Shown: positions 52,761 through 61,130 of the stretch, piece by piece
Layout of the letters: each line of letters opens with the position of its first letter
How positions within the stretch are numbered: the first letter of the stretch is position 1
Source of the DNA: Cupriavidus numazuensis
GTDB lineage: Bacteria; Pseudomonadota; Gammaproteobacteria; Burkholderiales; Burkholderiaceae
Length of the DNA: 64,000 bases
Reading direction: 5' to 3'
Assembly (NCBI RefSeq): GCF_905397435.1
Contig: NZ_CAJPVI010000030.1
Location: forward strand, 49,005-113,004
The notes under the pieces: generated by a model
Databases searched by the model: none
What the model saw: only the letters and a program-made list of their open reading frames with translations
Told to the model about the DNA's origin: nothing
Position numbers and translations under genes: made by a program

Positions 52761-54098
52761 ATGAACGAACGACGACTGCTGCTTACCGGGGGCTGGATTC
52801 TCAGCATGGATCCGGCGATCGGAGATCTACGCCAGGGCGATATTCTGATCGAAGGCGACCGGATTGCCGCCGTGGCCCCGCGCATCGAGGCCCCCGAGGT
52901 CCAGCGCATCGACGCGGCCGGCATGATCGTGCTACCCGGCTTTGTCGACACGCATCGCCATACCTGGCAGAGCTGCGTCAGGCACCGCTATGCCGACATC
53001 GATCCGCAGATCTACTTCGCCGAGATGCTGGGGGCCACCGGCGCGGCATTCCGGCCGGATGATGTCTATATCGGCACCATGCTGGGCGCGGTGTCCGCGT
53101 TGGACAGCGGCATCACCACGATGCTCGACTGGTCACACGTGCAGAACTCTCCCGAGCACGCCGATGCCGCGGTTCTTGGCCTTCGCGATGCCGGCATCCG
53201 CGGCATATTCGCGCACGGCTGGCCGTTGGTCGAAGGCGCCTCATGGATGTTCGACAGCCAGCGCGGCCACCCGGAGGATATTCGCCGCTTGCGGGAACGC
53301 TACTTCTCGACCGACGACCAACTGCTGACGCTCGCGATGGCGGCACGTGGCCCGGAAATGGCGTGCCGCGAGGTCTGGCTTCGCGATCTGCGCCTGGCGC
53401 GCGAGCTGGGCATCCGCTCATCCATCCATATGGGCGCCTATGCGCGCAACGGGACCGCAAGGGGCATTGCGCAGATGCATGAAGCGGGCGTGCTGGGCGA
53501 TGACCTAACCTTCGTGCATTGCTGCTGCTCTGGCGAAGATGAGATCGCCATGATGGCTGACGCCGGCGTAAGCGCGTCGCTCGGCGTACATTGCGAGCTG
53601 AATGCGCAGGGCATTGGCGACCTCCCGCTGGACCGGATGCTTGCGGTTGGCATCCGGCCCAGCCTGAGCGGCGACACCGAGACCAAATGCTCGGGTGACA
53701 TGTTCACGCAGATGCGCCATGCCTTTGCCTACTACCGCTCCTGGATGGGCGGCAACCATTCGCGTGTGGCCAATGCACCGGCGACGCTGTCGATGCGCGA
53801 TGTGCTGGAGTTCGCGACCGTGGCGGGAGCCAGGGCCAACGGCCTGGACCACAAAGTCGGCTCGCTGACGCCAGGCAAGCAGGCCGATATCGTCATGATC
53901 CGCGGCGATGACCTGAACCTCGCGCCGGTGTCGGATGCCGTCGGCGCGGTGGTGCTGGCGGCGCATCCGGGAAATGTGGATACGGTGTTCGTAGCGGGCC
54001 GCACGGTCAAGCGCCATGGACGCATGACCGGTGTCGACGTGGACATGCTGCGCCACCGCGCAGCAGCATCTCAACACTACGTGCTCGGTCTGCGATGA
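52761..54098 (+). CDS. Amidohydrolase, metal-dependent (TrzN/AtzA-like, cytosine deaminase superfamily)
   Basis: 445 residues. The HxH metal pair is FVDTHRHTWQSC (His 65, His 67), followed by SIHMGAY and FVHCCCSGEDEIAMMADAGV, and a C-terminal beta-sandwich GSLTPGKQADIVMIR. Members deaminate, dechlorinate or hydrolyse N-heterocycles such as triazines, guanine or hydantoins. It starts 5 bases after the monooxygenase stop and its end overlaps the esterase gene by ATGA, so it is part of a tight operon. The natural substrate is unknown; nothing here proves activity on herbicides. Confidence 0.88.
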   Translation: MNERRLLLTGGWILSMDPAIGDLRQGDILIEGDRIAAVAPRIEAPEVQRIDAAGMIVLPGFVDTHRHTWQSCVRHRYADIDPQIYFAEMLGATGAAFRPDDVYIGTMLGAVSALDSGITTMLDWSHVQNSPEHADAAVLGLRDAGIRGIFAHGWPLVEGASWMFDSQRGHPEDIRRLRERYFSTDDQLLTLAMAARGPEMACREVWLRDLRLARELGIRSSIHMGAYARNGTARGIAQMHEAGVLGDDLTFVHCCCSGEDEIAMMADAGVSASLGVHCELNAQGIGDLPLDRMLAVGIRPSLSGDTETKCSGDMFTQMRHAFAYYRSWMGGNHSRVANAPATLSMRDVLEFATVAGARANGLDHKVGSLTPGKQADIVMIRGDDLNLAPVSDAVGAVVLAAHPGNVDTVFVAGRTVKRHGRMTGVDVDMLRHRAAASQHYVLGLR

Positions 54099-55084
54099 AG
54101 ACGCGCACCATGTCCGTCCCGCTCGATCCGGAACTGGCGGCCATCGTCGCGGCAATGCGCGAGGCCCGTGCTCCCGCTCCGTTCTCCGGGCCTCCGGAAC
54201 ACGCCAGGGAGCGCATGCGTTCGGCCATCCTCGCGGCGCGCGCGCGCACGCCGCTGCCGGAGGTGGGGGCCATCGAGGATGGCATCGCCGTCCATGACGG
54301 CCAGCGCGTCCCGGTTCGGGTCTACCGTCCCCGCACAGCGTCCGCCATGTTAGCAACCGTGGTCTTCTTCCACGGCGGGGGCTTTGTGCTGGGCAGCGTC
54401 GAACTGATGGACGATATTGCGCGCAAGCTGTGTCGCGATCTCGATGCCGTCGTCGTTTCGGTCGACTACCGGCTGGCACCCGAGCATCCCTTTCCCGCTG
54501 CGCACGACGATGCGCTGGCCGCAACCTCATGGGCCATCCGCAACGTTTCCGCGCTTGGCGGAGATCCCGCGCGGATCGGCGTGGCCGGCGAGAGCGCGGG
54601 GGCCAACCTAGCCGCGTCGACTGCGCTGCTGCTGCGCGACCAAGGCGAAACCCTGGCGGCGCAGCTGCTGATCGTGCCGGGGGTCGACCTGGCCCGCGAC
54701 ACGCAGAAGCTTGAAGCCGCGCGCGGCGAATTCCCCATGTTGTCTCCCACTGACCTGCGCGACATCTCGCGGCTGTACATGGGTGAACGCGCCGCACTGG
54801 CCGGAAGGTTCCCGCCGTCGCCGATGCATGCCGTCAATGTTCACCGCCTGCCGCCGGCGGTGGTGGCGGTCGCCGGTCATGATCCCCTATGCGAGGAAGG
54901 CACGCGCTATGCGGCCCGACTTGAAGCGGCGGGCGTACCTGTCTGCCTGCTTCGCTTCGATGACATGTTCCATCCGTTTTTCGGCTTCTTTGAGGCCTCC
55001 GCGTCGGCGCGCCGCGCCAACAACGCCATCTGCCACACCTTCAAGTCGTGGCTCCATCAACATGCCAGCCCCACGTCAACCTGA
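54095..55084 (+). CDS. Alpha/beta hydrolase, hormone-sensitive-lipase type esterase
   Basis: 329 residues. Oxyanion-hole motif FFHGGGFVLGS, nucleophile in GVAGESAGANLAAS (GESAG), Asp in GHDPLCEEG and His in DDMFHPFFGF make a full catalytic set. The N terminus MKTRTMSVPLDPELAAIVAA is soluble, with no signal peptide. It overlaps the amidohydrolase stop (ATGA at 54095). It could hydrolyse an ester or amide intermediate between monooxygenase and ring cleavage. Confidence 0.9.
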   Translation: MKTRTMSVPLDPELAAIVAAMREARAPAPFSGPPEHARERMRSAILAARARTPLPEVGAIEDGIAVHDGQRVPVRVYRPRTASAMLATVVFFHGGGFVLGSVELMDDIARKLCRDLDAVVVSVDYRLAPEHPFPAAHDDALAATSWAIRNVSALGGDPARIGVAGESAGANLAASTALLLRDQGETLAAQLLIVPGVDLARDTQKLEAARGEFPMLSPTDLRDISRLYMGERAALAGRFPPSPMHAVNVHRLPPAVVAVAGHDPLCEEGTRYAARLEAAGVPVCLLRFDDMFHPFFGFFEASASARRANNAICHTFKSWLHQHASPTST

Positions 55085-55123
55085 CGGTGCAGGCAATACC
55101 CCAGTATCAATCGGGAGATCGCA

Positions 55124-55969
55124 GTGCGTTATGTTTCGTTTTTCAAAGATGGCAAGAAGTACCTCGGCATTCGCGAAGGCGAAGTCATTCGTGTCCTCGG
55201 GCAGACCACGCTGGAAGACCTGCTGTCGCGCGGCGTCAATTTGGACGCATACGGCCGCGACGAGGCTAGCGGGGAAACGGTCAGCGCCGCAGGTATCACA
55301 TACCTGCCGCCATTGTCACGTCCGCCGAAGATCATCTGCGTGGGCCTGAACTACGCCGACCACACCAAGGAAAGCCCGTACGATCAGCCCGACTATCCGA
55401 CACTGTTCTTCCGCGTGCACACCAGCCTGGTCGCGCACGGCCAGCCGCTGGTGCGCCCGGCCGTGGACGACTGCGCGGGGCTCGATTTCGAAGGCGAAGT
55501 GGCAGTGGTGCTCGGCAAGGGTGGCCGTCATATCCGCAAGGAAGACGCGCTGTCGCACGTGGCGGGCTACTCGCTATTCAACGATGGCTCCGTGCGCGAA
55601 TACCAGTTCAAGGCACCGCAGTGGACGGTCGGCAAGAACTTTGACGGCACCGGCGCGTTCGGCCCCGATCTGGTCACCGCCGACGAACTGCCGCCCGGCG
55701 CGCGCGGCCTGCTGCTGCAGACCAAGTTGAATGGCCAGGTGGTGCAGTCGGCCAGCACCGACGACATGATCTTCGACGTCGAAACCCTGATCGCGATCAT
55801 CTCGCAAGCCATCACGCTGGAGGCAGGCGACGTGATCGTGTCGGGCACGCCGGCCGGCATCGGCTGGGCGCGCGAGCCCAAGCTGCTGATGAAGCAGGGC
55901 GATGTGTGCGAGGTGATCGTCGAGAAGATCGGCACGCTGTCGAACACGATCGTCGACGAAGTGAAGTAA
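55124..55969 (+). CDS. Fumarylacetoacetate hydrolase family protein
   Basis: 281 residues. The FAH core is evident: PPKIICVGLNYADHTKESP, PTLFFRVHTSLVAHGQPLVR, DFEGEVAVVLGKGGRHI and DVIVSGTPAGIGWAREPKLL. Metal ligands are the Glu/Asp set in FEGEVA. Members hydrolyse or decarboxylate ring-fission products (HpcE/HpaG, acylpyruvases). Beside a VOC extradiol enzyme, it is the probable ring-fission-product hydrolase or hydratase. ATG 55124 follows GGGAG. Confidence 0.92.
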   Translation: MRYVSFFKDGKKYLGIREGEVIRVLGQTTLEDLLSRGVNLDAYGRDEASGETVSAAGITYLPPLSRPPKIICVGLNYADHTKESPYDQPDYPTLFFRVHTSLVAHGQPLVRPAVDDCAGLDFEGEVAVVLGKGGRHIRKEDALSHVAGYSLFNDGSVREYQFKAPQWTVGKNFDGTGAFGPDLVTADELPPGARGLLLQTKLNGQVVQSASTDDMIFDVETLIAIISQAITLEAGDVIVSGTPAGIGWAREPKLLMKQGDVCEVIVEKIGTLSNTIVDEVK

Positions 55970-56031
55970 ATCCTCAGAACCGACCGCCGGCGAGGCGAAC
56001 TCCGCAGCCGGCGGCAACCCCGGAGACAGCC

Positions 56032-56988
56032 ATGCCCGACACCAAGGTGGCAGGCCCGCGTGCGGCCGTACATTCCATCGACCACTTCGCACTCAACGTC
56101 CCGTCGATCGCCGATGCCGCCCGCTTCTACCGAGCGTTCGGCCTCGACGTGCGCGAGGTCCGCAACGGTGACGAACTGGAGTTGCGCGCCACTGACGGGC
56201 ATCGCTGGGCGCGCATCCTGCCCGCGCCAGCCAAGTCCCTCGCCTACCTCAGTTTCAATGGCTACGAGCGCGACTTCGACATGCTGGCGCGGCAGATCGA
56301 GGCGGCTGGCGCCGTCCCTGCCCACGCACCGGAAGGCGCGGACGGCGGCGGCATCTGGTTCCACGACCCGGACGGCAACCTGCTGCAGGTGAAGGTCGGG
56401 CCCAAGACCAGCCCCAGTGCGAAGGCGCCGCACGTGACGGTGGGTGCCGGCGCGAATGCCCGCGGCGCGGTAACACGGTCGCAGGTAGAGACCGTACACC
56501 CGGACCGCCTGTCGCACGTACTCCTGTTCACGCCGGACGTGCTGCGCGCGATCGACTTCTACGCGCGCGCCATTGGCCTGTGCCTGTCCGACAAGTCGCT
56601 CGACATCATCGCCTTCACGCACGCGCCGCACGGCAGCGACCACCACCTTGTGGCCTTCGCCAAGAGCAGCGCGCGCGGATGGCACCACGCCGCCTGGGAT
56701 GTGCGCGACGTCGACATGGTCGGCCAGGGCGCCGCCCAGATGGCCGCGGCCGGTTACACGCGCGGCTGGGGCACGGGGCGTCACGTACTCGGCTCGAACT
56801 ACTTCCACTACGTGCAGGACCCGTGGGGCTCGTTCAACGAGTATTCGGCCGACATCGACTTCGTCGCCCCCGGCCAGCCGTGGCCTGCCGGCGACTTCGC
56901 GCCCGAGGACTCGCTGTACCAGTGGGGTCCTGACGTGCCCTCCGACTTCATCCGCAATACGGAAGCGCCGGGCGCGTCCGCACGCTAG
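56032..56988 (+). CDS. VOC-family extradiol dioxygenase (type I, BphC-like)
   Basis: 318 residues with two VOC repeats (about 15-120 and 150-290). In the second, RLSHVLLFTP, GSDHHLVAFAK and GSFNEYSADI supply the His, His and Glu expected to bind Fe(II) in type I extradiol enzymes. YFHYVQDPWGS matches the C-terminal signature. ATG 56032 has CGGAGACAGC directly before it; a longer open frame upstream overlaps the FAH gene. It would cleave the catechol made by the monooxygenase, giving a yellow meta-fission product for the FAH-type enzyme. Confidence 0.9.
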   Translation: MPDTKVAGPRAAVHSIDHFALNVPSIADAARFYRAFGLDVREVRNGDELELRATDGHRWARILPAPAKSLAYLSFNGYERDFDMLARQIEAAGAVPAHAPEGADGGGIWFHDPDGNLLQVKVGPKTSPSAKAPHVTVGAGANARGAVTRSQVETVHPDRLSHVLLFTPDVLRAIDFYARAIGLCLSDKSLDIIAFTHAPHGSDHHLVAFAKSSARGWHHAAWDVRDVDMVGQGAAQMAAAGYTRGWGTGRHVLGSNYFHYVQDPWGSFNEYSADIDFVAPGQPWPAGDFAPEDSLYQWGPDVPSDFIRNTEAPGASAR

Positions 56989-57061
56989 CGACAGCCGTGA
57001 AGTGTAATAAAAGCGGGTCTTCCGCAATTTGTGTGACGACGGCGAATTTGCGTCGAGGACC

Positions 57062-57680
57062 CTTGCCCCTTGTCGTCGAGATGGATCCAGGGCATCCACT
57101 GCTGGCCGTTGCCCGGCCGGCCGCCGAAGCCCAGTCGAAAAAGCGGCAGCAGCCGCGTCAGCGTGCCGCCCCGTGCCACTAGCACCGGCGCGGTGCGCAG
57201 CAGCGCCACACGCACGCCCCACTGGCGCGCTCGCTCAGCTTCTTGTTCCCAGGCAACGCACAGGCGGCGGCCGAAGTCGGCGTTTCCCGGCACGCTGTCT
57301 TCGGCCAGCCATTGGTCGCCACCGTCGCCATACCAGCCGATGGCCGACCCTGACACGAGGACGCGCGGTGGTGTGGCTTGTTGGCCCATCCAGTCGACCA
57401 AGGTGCGCGTCAGGTCGATGCGGCTGCGCCACAGCACATCGCGCTGGGCCTGGGTCCACGGGCGATCGGCAATCGGCGCGCCCGCTAGGTTGACCACGGC
57501 GTCCAGCGGTGCGCTGCCGTCCAGCGCTTGCAACGGTGCGATGCTCTGCGCGCCGCTGCACAGGCGCTGTGCCTTCTGCGGGTCGCGGCTCCAGACCCAG
57601 AGCGCGTGGCCTTGGCGCTGTCAGTGCTGGCAAAGGGCTTGGCCGATCAGGCCGGTGCCGCCGGTGAGCAGAATGCGCAT
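57062..57680 (-). pseudogene. TIGR01777-type NAD-dependent epimerase, broken by a stop codon and truncated
   Basis: Reading leftwards from ATG 57680, MRILLTGGTGLIGQALCQH matches the TIGR01777 (SDR-like epimerase) N terminus. Codon 20 is then TGA (57621-57623), after which the same frame continues QRQGHALWVWSRDPQK, LDAVVNLAGAPIADRPWTQA, SAIGWYGDGGDQWLAEDS. After WIHLDD (about 57075) the normal family sequence stops abruptly in unrelated residues, so the C-terminal third is missing. Genes of this family often belong to light-induced LitR clusters, agreeing with the other genes here. It is dead unless the TGA is read through. Confidence 0.85.
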
Positions 57681-57770
57681 GGAGTTCTTCCTTTCAAATG
57701 TTGCGGGGGTTACCGGTCCCCGGGCAGCGGTGCACGCCGCGTGGTCGCGCCACGTGCACCGCGCACCCGC

Positions 57771-58697
57771 TCAAGGCGCAGGAAGAATCACCTTTTCCAG
57801 CACATGAATGACACCGTTGGATGCCAGCACGTCGGTTGCCACAATGTTCGCCTGACGCCCTCGCTGGTCGGTGATGGCGAGAGCCGGGCTGACCGTGAAG
57901 GTTTCACCCTCGACAGTCTTGATTGGCGTATTTACCGGCACGTCGGCTTTCAACACGAGGCCTGGGACCACGTGGTAGGTCAGTACCTTGGTCAGCAACG
58001 CCGTGTTGGCCAGCAATTGCGCCTTGGTGAGCCCCAGCTCAGTCAGCAGCGACGCAAAGGCCGCGTTGGTCGGTGCAAAAACCGTGAAGGGCCCGGGCGC
58101 GCTCAGTGTGTCGGCCAAGCCTGCGGCGGTCACAGCCTCCACCAGAATGCTGAAATCCGGATTGGCGATGGCGGTTTGCACAACTGTTTTATCGGCTGGC
58201 AATAGCACCTTGTCGGTGGCATGGATGACACCATTGGACGCCGCAATATCCGCCTGAACGATTTTGCTTTTGCGATTGCGCCCATCCGTGATGATGAGGT
58301 CTGAACCTGTCTTGTCAATCTTGAAATAGCCCCCGCCGACTGGATTAATGGCTTTTCCCAGCGACACTGAACTGCTGTTTACCTGGCCAGCAACCACGTG
58401 ATATTTGAGGACCGCGGTCAACAGCGCCTTGTTGGAAAACAACTGGTCCTTGCTGATGCCAAGCTCGCCTAGCAGGGCTGAGAATGCGGCATTCGTCGGC
58501 GCAAAAACAGTGTACGGCCCCGGTGCCGCCAAGGTATCGGTCAACCCTGCGGTTTGAATGGCCTCCGCCAGAATGCTGAATCTGCTGTCACTTTGCGCCA
58601 CTTGCACAACGTTTCCGGGTGGATCGTCGCCGCCACCGCAGCCGGCAATGAATGCAACAGTCAGGACAGTCAGCAACTTCTTCATCCAAATTGACAT
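57771..58697 (-). CDS. Fasciclin (FAS1) domain lipoprotein
   Basis: 308 residues. A signal peptide (MSIWMKKLLTVLTVAFIAGC) ends in the lipobox IAGC, so Cys 20 would be lipidated. Two FAS1 domains follow (about 35-165 and 170-305), each with the pattern FSILAEAI / AAPGPYTVFAPTNAAFSALL and a final GVIHATDKVLLP or GVIHVLEKVILP. GGAGAGG lies upstream of ATG 58697. The family mediates adhesion; in proteobacteria, fasciclin proteins are frequently encoded beside light- or stress-responsive LitR genes, as here. Confidence 0.93.
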   Translation of the reverse strand: MSIWMKKLLTVLTVAFIAGCGGGDDPPGNVVQVAQSDSRFSILAEAIQTAGLTDTLAAPGPYTVFAPTNAAFSALLGELGISKDQLFSNKALLTAVLKYHVVAGQVNSSSVSLGKAINPVGGGYFKIDKTGSDLIITDGRNRKSKIVQADIAASNGVIHATDKVLLPADKTVVQTAIANPDFSILVEAVTAAGLADTLSAPGPFTVFAPTNAAFASLLTELGLTKAQLLANTALLTKVLTYHVVPGLVLKADVPVNTPIKTVEGETFTVSPALAITDQRGRQANIVATDVLASNGVIHVLEKVILPAP

Positions 58698-58817
58698 GGT
58701 GCCTCTCCTTGATTTTCAAGAAACAAAACACTGTGGAAGTGATGTTCATTTCCTCATCTGTTGCCTCCTGTCTATCAATCGAACACTGCATCTGCCTGTT
58801 TGAAGGACGGTCGTAGA

Positions 58818-58934
58818 TCAGAGACTGGGCTCGGGCACGTGAGACGACAGCACCGGGTCGTGCGGGGTGAGCACCAGCGGTGCATGGTCGGGCACGCCCA
58901 AGTCGGGCTTGAAGCAGACGACGGTGTCGGCCAT
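58818..58934 (-). CDS. 38-residue hypothetical peptide downstream of lipocalin
   Basis: ATG 58934 lies 13 bases past the lipocalin stop with GGAGG about 6 bases upstream. It encodes MADTVVCFKPDLGVPDHAPL followed by 18 residues and a stop. The ribosome site and spacing suggest a real operon member, or the first codons of a gene whose remainder was lost. I do not recognise a family. Confidence 0.4.
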   Translation of the reverse strand: MADTVVCFKPDLGVPDHAPLVLTPHDPVLSSHVPEPSL

Positions 58935-58947
58935 GGCCAGCCTCCGC

Positions 58948-59550
58948 TCAGAGTGCCGGGTCCCGGCGCTCGTGCGTCACCCATATCAGGGCCGAGGTAT
59001 CAACACCCAGCGACCGCGCCCGCGCCACGATGGCATCGCGCTGCACGACAGGTAGCTGCTTGTCGCGCGCCAGAATCCAGCAGTAACTGGTGTCTGGCCC
59101 CAGCACGAGCGCCCAGCGGTAGTCCGGATCCAGCGCGGCCACGTGGTAGCCGCCGTAAAACGGCCCGAAGAAGGACACTTTGAGAGAGCCGGTGGTGGGC
59201 GCGCCGGTGAACGACGCCTTGCCAACGGCTTCGCGCCACTGGCCTGTGGCGGGTGCATAGCCGCGATTGACCACGCGCACGCTGCCGTCAGTCAGCGCGG
59301 TATAAGTGGCCGATACATCTGTCATGCCGCGCTCGAAAACGTGGTCCAGCCGTGCCAGTTCATACCAGCGGCCCTCGTAGCGCTGTAAGTCAAAAGGCGT
59401 GACAGCGCTCACGTTCGGCGGAGGGCGGGTGCTGGCGCAACCGACCGCCAACAGGGCAGCGCACGCCAGCAGCAGTGCCAGCAAGCCCAGTCGCTGGCGG
59501 CGTGAAAGGGAAGAAAACGCCTTGCGATGCGTGCGCGAACAGATGAGCAT
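58948..59550 (-). CDS. Lipocalin (Blc-like outer-membrane lipoprotein)
   Basis: 200 residues. Hydrophobic leader LGLLALLLACAALLAVGC ends in a lipobox-like LAVGC, then the lipocalin signature YEGRWYELARLDHVFERGM, NRGYAPATGQWREAVGKASF, GSLKVSFFGPFYGGYHVAAL and CWILARDKQLP. GGAGGG lies about 6 bases before ATG 59550. Blc-type lipocalins bind fatty acids or lysophospholipids in the envelope. The gene follows the LitR gene by 18 bases on the same strand, so both are probably co-transcribed from the LitR promoter. Confidence 0.93.
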   Translation of the reverse strand: MLICSRTHRKAFSSLSRRQRLGLLALLLACAALLAVGCASTRPPPNVSAVTPFDLQRYEGRWYELARLDHVFERGMTDVSATYTALTDGSVRVVNRGYAPATGQWREAVGKASFTGAPTTGSLKVSFFGPFYGGYHVAALDPDYRWALVLGPDTSYCWILARDKQLPVVQRDAIVARARSLGVDTSALIWVTHERRDPAL

Positions 59551-59568
59551 GCGAAGCCCTCCGCGAAT

Positions 59569-60543
59569 TCAGTGGGCATGGCGCCATTGGGTTACCAACG
59601 GTTGCAAGCCGGACAAATGCTGTACGGCGCTGATGCCCGCAAGCGGTTTTTGGTACAGGGCGTTGCACGCGCCGCCTACCCACAGCGCAGTGGCACTCGG
59701 CAGTTGCACGCGCAGCTCGCGCAGGTTGGCATGCACGACTGCCGCCTTGTGGACGTTGCTGAAGCTCAGGGCTACCACGTCCGCCTGATGTGCCTGCGCG
59801 GCCTGGACGATGTCGGTCACCGGCGTCTGCGTGCCCAGGGAAACGCATGCGCAGCCCTCCAGCGCCAAAAGCGCTTCGACCATCAGCAGCCCCAGGCTGT
59901 GCTGCTCCTGCGGCAGGGTGGTGAGCAGTACCTTTGGACCTTGGGGAACGGGTTTCAGCGTCAGCGAGGCGATGGCATGGCGCAACACGCCGGTGAGCAC
60001 TTCGGTGTACAGGTGTTCCTCAAAAACCTCGAAGCGCCCTTGGGCCCAGGCATCGCCCACCGCAGTCGTCAGAGGTGCCACCAGATCAGTCACGAAAGGC
60101 GCCAGACCCATGCGCATCTGGGCATGGCTTAGCCCGTGCCGGAGCGCCCGGGGATCATGCGTGGCAATCGCGTTAAGCAACTCATCCTGCAAAGCATCGG
60201 GCTCGTTGTTCGACAAGTTTGTCGTGGACAAAACGTCTGACGACGCAGGGGTGTGCTGGGTCAGCAGAGCCTGTAACTGCGCAGTGTCCAGGCCCACTAC
60301 CTTGTTCGGCCGCATGCCGGCATCCAATAGCCTGCGGATCAACTTGAGCTGCTGCACCTGCGTGGCGCTATAGAGCCTGTCACCCGAGGAATCGCGCGAA
60401 GGCGTGGGGAATCCGTAGCGCCGCTCCCATACGCGCAAGGTGTCTTTGCCCAGTCCGGTCTCGCGCTCGACGGAGGCGATCGGCAGGCCGGCATCAGGGG
60501 ATCCAGACGATGTCAGGGTAGTGGGTTGTGTCAGGGTATTCAT
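59569..60543 (-). CDS. litR: LitR/CarH-type B12-dependent photoreceptor regulator (MerR family)
   Basis: 324 residues. MerR HTH at about 21-90 (LPIASVERETGLGKDTLRVW, ERRYGFPTPSRDSSGDRLYS). A helical bundle follows, with W166-x9-E176-H177 (WAQGRFEVFEEH), the motif that caps adenosylcobalamin in CarH. The cobalamin domain carries E213-x-H215-x-x-G218 (EQHSLG), the lower-ligand His motif. All photosensory residues of CarH are thus present, so it is expected to bind adenosylcobalamin, repress in the dark and release DNA on illumination. ATG 60543 is the family start. The autoregulatory site is probably the TTGTCTA repeat region at 60568-60595. Confidence 0.9.
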   Translation of the reverse strand: MNTLTQPTTLTSSGSPDAGLPIASVERETGLGKDTLRVWERRYGFPTPSRDSSGDRLYSATQVQQLKLIRRLLDAGMRPNKVVGLDTAQLQALLTQHTPASSDVLSTTNLSNNEPDALQDELLNAIATHDPRALRHGLSHAQMRMGLAPFVTDLVAPLTTAVGDAWAQGRFEVFEEHLYTEVLTGVLRHAIASLTLKPVPQGPKVLLTTLPQEQHSLGLLMVEALLALEGCACVSLGTQTPVTDIVQAAQAHQADVVALSFSNVHKAAVVHANLRELRVQLPSATALWVGGACNALYQKPLAGISAVQHLSGLQPLVTQWRHAH

Positions 60544-60567
60544 GGTCAACGAACTCTTTGAACATAA

Positions 60568-60595
60568 TTGTCTAAGACAAAAATGATTTTGTCTA
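60568..60595. promoter_or_regulatory. Candidate LitR operator with divergent promoters
   Basis: TTGTCTA occurs at 60568-60574 and again at 60589-60595, 21 bases (two helical turns) apart, with AGACAA between, so TTGTCT-A-AGACAA (60568-60580) and AGACAAAA-ATGA-TTTTGTCT (60575-60594) are perfect inverted repeats. Leftward, TAGACA-N17-GACAAT fits a promoter for litR. Rightward, AAGACA-N17-TATATT fits one for the divergent stub at 60657. Both would be covered by a bound repressor. Confidence 0.6.
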
Positions 60596-60656
60596 GTATA
60601 TTGCTGCACAAGTGCAGTGCACCGGGCAGCACCAGCAACCACTACGGAACAAGGCC

Positions 60657-60755
60657 ATGAACGTCGCAGCCATCGGATCGGGCCTGGCGCGCAACATCGA
60701 CGCGGCGCAGCTGCTCGGCGAGTTCGATTGCCACCACGCCGGCCCCAGGGAGCCA
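60657..60755 (+). pseudogene. 5' stub of a divergent FAD-dependent oxidoreductase
   Basis: ATG 60657, preceded by GGAACAAGG, begins MNVAAIGSGLARNIDAAQLL. This resembles the Rossmann N terminus (MxxAVIGSGIAGxxAAWLL) of the amine-oxidase-like FAD protein that commonly lies divergent to litR. The sequence departs from the family after about 24 codons and runs in frame into IS3-transposase-like sequence. I read it as a gene cut by an insertion and deletion. Identification rests on a short segment. Confidence 0.4.
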
Positions 60756-60974
60756 GGGTTTCGCGGTAGCCAGTACGCTAGCCGTGCCTATCGAATAGCC
60801 GGCGCATTCGGGATGCAAGTCTCGATGAGTCGGCGTGCGAACGCCTGGGGCAACGCGCCCATGGAGAGCTTCTTCAAGACCCTGATGGTCGGCTATGACA
60901 GTCGGCGACGCCTGCGCACATCTATCGACTACCTTGCCCCCGTCGACGACGAAACCCGGCGCATGGCTGCATGA
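60756..60974 (+). mobile_element. IS3-family orfB transposase remnant
   Basis: The translated frame contains FRGSQYASRAYRIAGAFGMQ, VSMSRRANAWGNAPMESFFKTLMV, and then YDSRRRLRTSIDYLAPVDDE. These are the C-terminal rve-domain blocks of IS3-group transposases (GSQYAS, SMSRxGNxxDNAxxESFF, YNxxRxHxxxGYLxP). About 25 residues usually between ESFF and YNxxR are missing, and the conserved Asp of DNA is Gly. So it is an internally deleted, inactive fragment. Confidence 0.75.
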
Positions 60975-61130
60975 GTTGCTGTATGCGGAGCCGAGGCACG
61001 ATCAGTCGAGAGGCAGCTGTGCCGACGCGTACCGCAACTGCGCCAAGCCGCAGCAAGTCGAGGTCGTGGGCCGGCAGCTCAGCATCGCAGTTCACCATTA
61101 CCAACGTTCTTTTAAACGCCATTAGCCGAA

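Noticed and set aside
51533..52951. 472-codon minus-strand frame
   Set aside because: Antisense to the FAD monooxygenase, rich in His/Arg/Gln as expected for a shadow frame in GC-rich DNA.
55567..57222. 551-codon minus-strand frame
   Set aside because: Covers the FAH and VOC genes in antisense; its low-complexity Arg/Val/Gly pattern is typical of a shadow frame.
57621..57623. TGA in the epimerase gene as a selenocysteine codon
   Set aside because: No selenocysteine is known in this family, the gene is also truncated at its other end, and no insertion element was recognised; a nonsense mutation is simpler.
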